This document shows, piece by piece, positions 1 to 5,978 of a stretch of DNA of 12,453 nucleotides. Each line of letters begins with the position of its first letter. The first letter of the stretch is position 1. Origin of the DNA: JBBRMQ01 sp038230775 (GTDB lineage Bacteria; Acidobacteriota; Thermoanaerobaculia; Gp7-AA8); NCBI GenBank assembly GCA_038230775.1, contig JBBRMQ010000121.1, forward strand, positions 1 to 12,453. Reading direction: 5' to 3'. The notes beneath the pieces are model-generated. The model worked only from the letters and a program-made list of their open reading frames with translations, was not told the origin of the DNA and ran no database searches. A program made the position numbers and the translations under genes.

Positions 1-90
1 CCCGAGCGTAGCGAGGGACCGGTGTGGTTGGGCGGCTCGAAGATCGTGCCTCGCACCACCCACCCACACCGGTCCCTCGCTACGCTCGGG
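1..90. repeat. REP-like perfect inverted repeat, 27-bp arms
   Basis: Bases 1-27 and 64-90 are exact reverse complements, separated by a 36-base spacer. The outer part of the right arm reads CCCTCGCTACGCTCGGG and is followed by ATGACACGC. Palindromic intergenic repeats of the type 'TCGCTACGCTCGGGATGACA' are, from general knowledge, widespread between genes in Acidobacteriota and several other phyla. No T-run follows the arm, so an intrinsic terminator is not supported, although an RNA copy would fold strongly. The left arm starts exactly at base 1, so the repeat may continue outside the window. Confidence 0.85.
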
Positions 91-150
91 ATGACACGCA
101 ATGCGGGCGCCGCCGCACCGTCTGCTTCGCAACGCGGCGCGATGACACGC
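90..150. repeat. Degenerate second copy of the REP-like unit
   Basis: The word GATGACACGC occurs at 90-99 and again at 141-150. Before the second copy stands CGCAACGCGGCGC, which resembles the CGCTACGCTCGG that precedes the first. This suggests a decayed neighbouring copy of the same repeat family, or a unit with diverged arms. No gene is visible in 1-172. Confidence 0.5.
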
Positions 151-161
151 TAATAACCAGT

Positions 162-167
162 TAAACT
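162..167 (+). promoter_or_regulatory. Candidate -10 element for the helicase operon
   Basis: The hexamer TAAACT (TANNNT pattern) ends 5 nt before the GTG start at 173. A transcript starting about 7 nt downstream would begin at or next to the start codon, that is, it would be leaderless. This agrees with the absence of a Shine-Dalgarno sequence. No good -35 is seen at the usual spacing, so the call rests on the hexamer and on the same arrangement at other lead genes here. Confidence 0.4.
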
Positions 168-172
168 CCCTC

Positions 173-2632
173 GTGCGCATCGACCACGACAAACGCGAGA
201 TCATGTGTTCGGTCGGTGATCTCGTTTATCCCACGACCTACCGGCGCATCGGGGTCGAGCGCGGCGACGGCTTCCGGCGGATGTGGCTCGGGCAGAACGT
301 CCACTCGCGCCGAGCGGAGCTGAGAGCGGGAGAGGACACCAATTACCGCGCCGAGGTCCACGTCGTCCACCGTGTGGAGAGACGCGACTGGGCGATCACG
401 ATCACCGGTCGCATCGACGGCGTCTCCGTCGACAAGGCCAATCAGCGCGTCGGGATCGAGGAAGTGAAGTCGCTGCACTTCGATCTGGAGCTGGAAGCAC
501 TCTACAGGTCGGAGAAACTGCAGCGGCATCTCTACCAGCTGTTGCTCTACTCCCTGTTTCTTTCCACCCAGCCAGATTTCGCCGAATTCACCTTCGCTCC
601 CCAACTCGTCCTCGTCGACATCATCAGCGGCGACACCCAGACCGTCGACGCCGACTTCGATCGCCAGTCCGTCACCAGCACGCTCGAAGCCAGCCTCGAC
701 TCGATGCTCGACGAGGTCGAGACCGCACACTCGCTCCTCGTCGCCAAGCGCGGCTTCGCCGACCGGCTCCAGTTTCCGTACGACCGCATGCGCCCGTTCC
801 AGCAGGAGATGATCGACGCCGTCGGCCACGCCATCCGCGAGCGCGAGGCCCTGCTCGTCTCCGCTCCGACCGGCATCGGCAAGACCATCGCCGCGCTCTA
901 CCCCGCCATCCGCGAATCCCTCCGCCTCGGCAAGAAGCTTTTCTTCCTGACGTCGAAGACACTGCAGCAGCAGGCCGCCATCGAAGCGCTCAACATGCTC
1001 AACGACGGATCGTTCCGGGTGCTGCGCATCCGCGCGAAGCAGAAGATGTGCGCGCATACCGAAGTGATCTGCCACGAGGATTTCTGCCCGTACGCCGCGC
1101 GCTACTCCGACAAGATGGAGAAGAGTGGCCTCCTCTCGCACATCACGACGTCGATGAGCTACTACGACCCCGACATCACATTCGAGATGTCGAAGTCGAC
1201 GGAAGTCTGCCCATTTGAAGTGTCGCTGGAGCTCATCGAGCAGGCGGACGTGATCGTCTGCGACTACAACTACATCTTCGATCCGTACGTCGGCCTCAAG
1301 GCCTACCAGCAGGAGAGCGACTATGGCGACTGCGTCCTCATCGTCGACGAGGCGCACAACCTCGTCGATCGCGGCCGCGGCTACTACTCGCCGGAGATCC
1401 ACGAGAAAAGCTTCGACGCCATCCGCAACCACCTCGCCGGCCGCAACTGCGATCTCGAAGGATGGGAGGAGCTGATCGAGCGGCTCCGCGCGCATCTGAA
1501 CGAGATGGCGGAGAGCCTGGACTCCGCGACCCAGGCGCTCTGCACGCCCGATCGCGAGATGTTCGTCGACCAACGCTCCGAATGGGAGCGCGTGATGATG
1601 ACCTACCTCGGTTGGAAGATCGAGAACGGCATCGCGGTCGAGGACGACCCGCTAGTCGATTTCTACTTCAAGCTCGTGAAGTTCACGAACCTGCTGAGCG
1701 AGTCGGGCGACGAATTCGCGCACGTAATCGAGAAGACGAACGAAGGGCTGAAGCTGAAAATCTTCTGCAAGGACCCGTCGAAGTTCCTCGGCGAAGTCTT
1801 CGATTCAGCGCACGCCACGATTGCGCTGTCCGCCACGCTGGAACCGTTCGAGTTCTACAAACGGACCCTCGGCCTGCCGGAGAAACGTGTGACCGAGCTC
1901 TCGCTGCCCTCGCCGTTTCCGAAGGCCAATCGCAAGATCGTCGTCGTCGCGGACGTCGACACCACGTACAAGCAGCGCGCGAACTACTACGACCGCATCG
2001 CCACCAGCGTGGGGGACATCGCCGAGGCCGCGGATGGCAACTTTCTGGCGTTGTTTCCGAGCTACGTGTTCCTGCGCGAGATCGCCGATCGCATGGCGCC
2101 GCTCAGCAAGAACGTGATGGTACAGCGCACCGACATGACGGAGTACGAGCGCAACGCGATGCTCGACATCCTGCGCGAGAAACCGCGTCGCGGCAATCTC
2201 GTGCTCGCCGTCTCGGGCGGGATGTACGCCGAGGGCGTGGACTATCGTGGCGATATGCTGTCGGGCGTGATGGTGATCGGGCCCGCGCTGCCCTCGGTAT
2301 GCTTCGAGCAGGAGTTGCTGAAGCGCTACTACGACGACATGTACGGCGCGGGCTTCGAGTTCGCGTACCTCATTCCCGGCATGACGCGCGTCGTGCAGTC
2401 CGCCGGACGCGTGATCCGCAGCGAAACCGACATCGGCATCATCGCGCTGCTCTGCCGCCGCTTCACGCAGGAGACGTACAGCCGCTATTTCCCGACGGAC
2501 TGGTACGAGGAATCGCCGCGCGAGCTGATCTCGAAGCACGCAGCGCGCGACATCAAGAAATTCTTTGCGGAAAATGTCAGACCCGCGACCCGAGACCTGC
2601 GGCCCGCGACGTCACAATTGAGGTTGGTATGA
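173..2632 (+). CDS. PD-(D/E)XK nuclease / XPD-DinG family 4Fe-4S helicase fusion
   Basis: This 819-aa protein appears to combine a RecB/Cas4-like nuclease with a superfamily 2 XPD/Rad3/DinG helicase, for processing DNA ends or structures in repair. In the N-terminal 190 residues are H44, D82 (RIDGV), E97-x-K99 (EEVKS) and Q122-x3-Y126, the order expected of RecB-type nucleases. Helicase motifs follow: Walker A SAPTGIGKT (230-238), VDEAH (391-395), motif V-like GGMYAEGVDYRG (682-693) and motif VI QSAGRVIRS (742-750). Between motifs I and II are C293, C300, C305 and C346 (CPF), matching the iron-sulfur ligands of XPD. XPD relatives move 5' to 3'. The GTG start is chosen because the frame opens only at 146 and the sequence from MRIDHDKRE looks family-like; ATG at 203 is the alternative. 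The tail (803-813) holds RPATRDLRPAT from a repeat. The stop overlaps the next start as ATGA. Confidence 0.9.
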   Translation: MRIDHDKREIMCSVGDLVYPTTYRRIGVERGDGFRRMWLGQNVHSRRAELRAGEDTNYRAEVHVVHRVERRDWAITITGRIDGVSVDKANQRVGIEEVKSLHFDLELEALYRSEKLQRHLYQLLLYSLFLSTQPDFAEFTFAPQLVLVDIISGDTQTVDADFDRQSVTSTLEASLDSMLDEVETAHSLLVAKRGFADRLQFPYDRMRPFQQEMIDAVGHAIREREALLVSAPTGIGKTIAALYPAIRESLRLGKKLFFLTSKTLQQQAAIEALNMLNDGSFRVLRIRAKQKMCAHTEVICHEDFCPYAARYSDKMEKSGLLSHITTSMSYYDPDITFEMSKSTEVCPFEVSLELIEQADVIVCDYNYIFDPYVGLKAYQQESDYGDCVLIVDEAHNLVDRGRGYYSPEIHEKSFDAIRNHLAGRNCDLEGWEELIERLRAHLNEMAESLDSATQALCTPDREMFVDQRSEWERVMMTYLGWKIENGIAVEDDPLVDFYFKLVKFTNLLSESGDEFAHVIEKTNEGLKLKIFCKDPSKFLGEVFDSAHATIALSATLEPFEFYKRTLGLPEKRVTELSLPSPFPKANRKIVVVADVDTTYKQRANYYDRIATSVGDIAEAADGNFLALFPSYVFLREIADRMAPLSKNVMVQRTDMTEYERNAMLDILREKPRRGNLVLAVSGGMYAEGVDYRGDMLSGVMVIGPALPSVCFEQELLKRYYDDMYGAGFEFAYLIPGMTRVVQSAGRVIRSETDIGIIALLCRRFTQETYSRYFPTDWYEESPRELISKHAARDIKKFFAENVRPATRDLRPATSQLRLV
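2579..2612 (+). repeat. RPAT-coding GC-rich micro-repeat at the helicase C-terminus
   Basis: The last helicase codons contain AGACCCGCGACC and, shortly after, a near copy, CGGCCCGCGAC. They encode RPAT-RDL-RPAT. The 11-mer GACCCGCGACC (2580-2590) recurs exactly at 9565-9575 inside an unrelated gene and in the same reading frame. I see it as a short dispersed repeat that has extended the reading frame past the helicase fold. Confidence 0.5.
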
Positions 2633-3153
2633 AACGATTGTTTGCCGCCCTGCTCCTGGTGTCCTGCGCCAGCGCTCCTCCCGCTCCTCCCCAGAAAGCG
2701 ATCAACGAGCTCCCATCGGCCGCCGTCGATCTGCTTTGCGGGCAGCTGCATGCGGAGGGGATGTCGAGCGAGATCCGAGTCGTCAAGGAGACGCAGGCCA
2801 TCGTCACGCCCGCGTCGCTGCGCGCTCTCGCTGAGATCTCATTCCACAGCGGTTCGGTAAAGCCGGAGCTGATCCAGGCCATTCTGCTCACGCCACTGAT
2901 CCCGGTCGCCGTTCCGGCGAAGACCTGTGTCACCCGATTCATCACGCCGGCAGAGGCCGCGCGCGCGAACGACGTGATGGTCGTCCAGTTCTCGTCACCG
3001 TTTGTGAATCCGTTCGGTCGCGGCCAGAGCAGCGGCACCCTCGCCCGGCTGTCGCTTGGCGGCGAGGCCTCGACCTGGTACTGGATCCCGCTTGCCTATC
3101 GCAGTGATCAATGGGTGGCGGGCATGCCGATGTCGCTGTCCGTCATCGAGTGA
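2629..3153 (+). CDS. Uncharacterised lipoprotein
   Basis: This 174-aa protein is not assigned to a family. The N-terminus (MKRLFAALLLVSC) is a short type II signal peptide with lipobox LVSC, so C13 is the likely lipidated residue, followed by an Ala/Pro-rich linker (14-22). The mature part has two further cysteines (C37, C100) that could form a disulfide in the periplasm. It also has a conserved-looking C-terminal stretch (QFSSPFVNPF, then ARLSLGGEA and WYWIPLAY) typical of a beta-rich domain. The ATG lies in an ATGA overlap with the helicase stop, and GAGG sits 5 nt upstream (2620-2623). Its link to a helicase operon may be only co-transcription. Function is unknown; localisation to a membrane, facing the periplasm, is the only firm inference. 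Confidence 0.85.
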   Translation: MKRLFAALLLVSCASAPPAPPQKAINELPSAAVDLLCGQLHAEGMSSEIRVVKETQAIVTPASLRALAEISFHSGSVKPELIQAILLTPLIPVAVPAKTCVTRFITPAEAARANDVMVVQFSSPFVNPFGRGQSSGTLARLSLGGEASTWYWIPLAYRSDQWVAGMPMSLSVIE

Positions 3154-3159
3154 GAGGAG
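3154..3159 (+). promoter_or_regulatory. Ribosome binding site of the OsmC gene
   Basis: GAGGAG-type purine run (GAGAGGAG across 3152-3159) ending 4 nt before the ATG at 3164. It fixes the start of the OsmC gene, and this is the only same-strand junction in the window that has a gap and a strong Shine-Dalgarno instead of an overlapping stop and start. Confidence 0.7.
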
Positions 3160-3163
3160 TCCC

Positions 3164-3583
3164 ATGGGAGCTGTCATCGCGCGATCGAACAACTCGTTAC
3201 GTGTGGAGATCGAGGCCGGCGGACACCGTCTGATCGCGGACGAGCCCGTCGACGCCGGCGGCACGAACGAGGGCCCTACGCCATACGACTATCTCGCGGC
3301 CGGCCTCGCGGCCTGCACCTCGATGACGATGCAGGTCGTCGCCAAACGAGAGAACATCCCGCTCGACGGCGTGGAGATGAAGATCACCAGCGATCGCATG
3401 TACGCGAAGGACTGCGTCGACTGTATGACCGCGTCCGGTTATATTCACCGCTTCACGATCGAGATCAAGATCTCCGGCAATCTCACTGAGGCACAGCGCG
3501 CGCGCCTGCAGCAGGTGGCTACACGCTGCCCCGTCAACAAGACCCTCACTTCCGAAATCAAGATCGACGAGGTTTTCGTATGA
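3164..3583 (+). CDS. OsmC/Ohr family peroxiredoxin-like protein
   Basis: A 139-aa OsmC-fold protein, normal length for the family. Members are thiol peroxidases that reduce organic hydroperoxides in the cytoplasm using two conserved cysteines. Here these are C51 in the LAACTSMTMQ helix and C122 in TRCPVNKTL. The TPYDYLAAGLAAC segment is the usual family signature. A second pair, C84 and C87 (KDCVDC), lies in the loop after the third strand; similar pairs occur in some OsmC relatives and could bind metal or cycle redox state. Codon 1 is set by the strong ribosome site just upstream. The stop overlaps the DinB-type gene start (ATGA at 3580-3583), so both are probably translated together. The gene lies 10 bp after the lipoprotein gene. 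Confidence 0.92.
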   Translation: MGAVIARSNNSLRVEIEAGGHRLIADEPVDAGGTNEGPTPYDYLAAGLAACTSMTMQVVAKRENIPLDGVEMKITSDRMYAKDCVDCMTASGYIHRFTIEIKISGNLTEAQRARLQQVATRCPVNKTLTSEIKIDEVFV

Positions 3584-4083
3584 AGTCGCTGCTCGAAGAA
3601 GCGATCGAGGCCTGGGAAGACACCCGCAACGGTGTCATCGCCGAGGTGGAGAACATTCCGCCGAAACAATTTGCGTATCGGCCCACCGACGAAACGCGCA
3701 CCGTCGCCGAGCTCGTGGTGCACATCCTCGAGGTTCCGCTGATGATGGTCGGAGAGCTGACGCGCGCTGACGGCGACTTCCGCCGGAAGCCCTATCCGAA
3801 ACTGATCGACGAGTACAGCAGTTCAGTGCAGGGCCTAACGAAGAAGCCGGAGCTCATCACGGCGCTGAGACGGACTCTCCGCGACGGAATCGCCTCGTTT
3901 CGAGTCGTCGGTGAACTGCACATGCTGCAGTACATCACGCGCTTCGATGGCAAGCCGGGAACACGCCTCGCCTGGATGCATCACGGCATCGCGCACGAGA
4001 TGTATCACCGTGGCCAGCTGGCCTTGTACCAGCGACAGATGGGGATCACCCCGGCGCTCACGCGACTGATCCGCGGGGAGTAA
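3580..4083 (+). CDS. DinB-fold (four-helix, metal-binding) protein
   Basis: This 167-aa protein matches the DinB/YfiT-like superfamily of four-helix bundle proteins, which hold a divalent metal with three histidines. The triad is visible as H48 (ELVVHILEV), H139 and H143 (HEMYHRGQ), the last being the typical HxxxHRGQ signature. The superfamily includes thiol-dependent S-transferases and many members of unknown role; it is unrelated to DNA polymerase IV, which shares the name DinB. The start overlaps the OsmC stop by ATGA and has GAGG 7 nt upstream (3569-3572). Pairing with OsmC suggests a thiol or oxidative-stress role, but the substrate is not readable from sequence. It is the last gene of the operon; 50 bp follow before the convergent asparagine synthetase stop, with no convincing terminator. 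Confidence 0.88.
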   Translation: MKSLLEEAIEAWEDTRNGVIAEVENIPPKQFAYRPTDETRTVAELVVHILEVPLMMVGELTRADGDFRRKPYPKLIDEYSSSVQGLTKKPELITALRRTLRDGIASFRVVGELHMLQYITRFDGKPGTRLAWMHHGIAHEMYHRGQLALYQRQMGITPALTRLIRGE

Positions 4084-4133
4084 AGGTGCCTTTCGCGATG
4101 ACGCACACCCGAACCGGCAACCGGCTACGATTC

Positions 4134-5978
4134 CTATCCGCCCCAGTTTTCGAACCAGTACTGAAACATCACCAAAGCCCACAACGGCTTCGCGTGATTC
4201 GCGCGGCCGCCGCGATGTTCGCCTAACAATCGCGTGACGTACGGCTCGTTCATCAGACCCTGACTCTTGAGTCGAGACGGTGCGAGTAGGCGATCGACCT
4301 CTGCACGCAATCCTCCGTTGATCCAGCCGGCGATCGGGACGCTCAGCCCGCGCTTGCGGCGGTAGATCACGTCGTTGGGCAGCCATGCCTCCGCTGCCTT
4401 CTTGAGCACCCACTTGGTGGTCAGACGGCGAACGCGAAGCTCGGGCGGCAGCGACAAGGCGAAGCGCGTGACATCGCGATCGAGAAACGGCGCGCGCGCT
4501 TCGACCGACGACAACATCGTGGCGCGGTCGACCTTCACGAGCAGGTTGTCGCGCAGGTAACTCCGGTAGTCGACGAGCATCGCACCGGTCAGCGCATCGA
4601 GTCGCGGCGGCGGCGACGGCAGTTCCGGCATGGCCGGCGTCCCACCGCGGTGAATCTCGGGCGAGAGTCCGGTGCCGAACCACGCGAGATGGCGCTCGAT
4701 CCACGGACGCTCGGCGTCGTGCACGAATTTCTTGAGCAGAAACTCCAGCGTGACCTTCCGATTGGAGGACCGCAGATGCTCGACCGTCTTGCGCAGCGCG
4801 GCGCGCACCGGTCCGGGCAACGCATCGTATTTCGGCGCCACCTTGTGACCCAGGTACGTGGGATAGCCGCCGAAGAGCTCATCGGCACCTTCTCCGCTGA
4901 GAACGACTTTCACGTGCTGACGCGCCGCGCGCGCGAGTAGGAACGTCGGAAGGATCGCCGGATCGGCAAGCGGTTCGGCCACGCCGCGAATGACGGCGTC
5001 GAGCGCCTCGCGAAGCGTCTGATCGTCGGTGCGCACGGGCACGTGTCGCGTTCGAATGCGCGCCGCAAGAATCGCCGCGTCGCCGCTCTCGTCGTACGAC
5101 TCTTCCGCGAACTGCGCGGAGAAGGTATGCACGCGATCGACACCGATGAACTTCGCCGCCAGCGTCGCCAGGATGGACGAGTCGAGGCCGCCGCTGATGA
5201 AGACGCCGACCGGAACATCGGACATCACCTGCTTCTCGACTGCGCGCTCCATCAGCTCGCGCGTCTCGCGCACGGCGGCGCGCGGTGCGCGGTGCTCGAT
5301 GTAAAAGGACTCCGGATCCCAGAATCGCGTGATGCGCTCGCCATCGCGGTTGAAGCGGATCCACGTACCGGCTTCAACGCGACGGATGGCGCGAAACATC
5401 GTGCGCGGCTCCGGCACATAGCCGAGGGTCAGGTATTCAGCGACAGCGGTCTGGTCGAGATCCTTGCGGATGTCGGGATGTCGCAGCACGGATTGCAGCT
5501 CGGATGCGAAGAGAATCTCGTTCCCCACACGCGCGTAGAACAGCGGCTTCTCGCCGGCGCGATCGCGGGCCAGCACGAGAGAGTGCGTGCGGTTGTCCCA
5601 GATCGCCAGCCCGAACATGCCGTCGAGCTCGCGGACGGCGTCCGGCCCGCGCTCGAGATACAGCGGAAGAATGGTCTCGACGTCAGAATGCGATCGATAC
5701 GGATAGTCGGGGTAACGCGAGCGGATCTCAGGCGCGTTGTAGATCTCGCCGTTGCACTCCAGCCAGACTTGCGCGCCGGGCGCGGCGAACGGCTGATCCG
5801 CGCGCTCGTGCAGGTCGATGATGCGCAGGCGCTCCGTGCCGATCACCGCGTCGGGGCGCGTGAACACCGCATGGCCGTCGGGGCCGCGGTGCCGGAGCGC
5901 TTCTCCCATGGAATCGAGAACCTCCGGATGCCGCAGCGCCGCGCCGCCGTCGGAAACCATCCCGTAGATGCCGCACAT
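4134..5978 (-). CDS. asnB: Asparagine synthetase, glutamine-hydrolysing
   Basis: A 614-aa class II amidotransferase of usual AsnB length. It hydrolyses glutamine and passes ammonia to an ATP-activated carboxylate, classically aspartate. The N-terminal nucleophile is C2 (MCGIYGM, exposed after Met removal). RHRGPDG (30-35 region) and NGEIYN (76-81) complete the glutaminase domain. The synthetase domain has the ATP-binding loop SGGLDSS (262-268) and SGEGADELFGGY (361-372). All key residues seem intact. The ATG shares one base with the stop of the upstream glycosyltransferase gene (TGATG), and no Shine-Dalgarno is visible, so translation probably depends on coupling. AsnB paralogues in surface-polysaccharide loci may amidate sugar acids, so the true substrate here could be other than aspartate; that is inference from the neighbour. 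Confidence 0.93.
   Translation of the reverse strand: MCGIYGMVSDGGAALRHPEVLDSMGEALRHRGPDGHAVFTRPDAVIGTERLRIIDLHERADQPFAAPGAQVWLECNGEIYNAPEIRSRYPDYPYRSHSDVETILPLYLERGPDAVRELDGMFGLAIWDNRTHSLVLARDRAGEKPLFYARVGNEILFASELQSVLRHPDIRKDLDQTAVAEYLTLGYVPEPRTMFRAIRRVEAGTWIRFNRDGERITRFWDPESFYIEHRAPRAAVRETRELMERAVEKQVMSDVPVGVFISGGLDSSILATLAAKFIGVDRVHTFSAQFAEESYDESGDAAILAARIRTRHVPVRTDDQTLREALDAVIRGVAEPLADPAILPTFLLARAARQHVKVVLSGEGADELFGGYPTYLGHKVAPKYDALPGPVRAALRKTVEHLRSSNRKVTLEFLLKKFVHDAERPWIERHLAWFGTGLSPEIHRGGTPAMPELPSPPPRLDALTGAMLVDYRSYLRDNLLVKVDRATMLSSVEARAPFLDRDVTRFALSLPPELRVRRLTTKWVLKKAAEAWLPNDVIYRRKRGLSVPIAGWINGGLRAEVDRLLAPSRLKSQGLMNEPYVTRLLGEHRGGRANHAKPLWALVMFQYWFENWGG

Noticed and set aside
1..90. 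Intrinsic terminator of a gene to the left of the window
   Set aside because: The stem is strong, but no T-run follows and the 36-nt loop is long; the sequence fits a dispersed REP-like repeat better.
161..1573. Long 470-codon open frame on the minus strand
   Set aside because: It lies entirely antisense to the nuclease-helicase, whose motifs are complete. Its translation is rich in V, D, A and R with no family motif, as expected from the complement of GC-rich codons.
3580..4083. DNA polymerase IV because of the name DinB
   Set aside because: The protein is 167 aa with an H48/H139/H143 metal triad of the DinB four-helix fold and has no polymerase palm motifs.
4084..4133. Possible terminator between the convergent DinB-type and asnB genes
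   Set aside because: The only symmetry is a 4-bp CCGG/CCGG stem with a 3-nt loop and no T-run, too weak to call.
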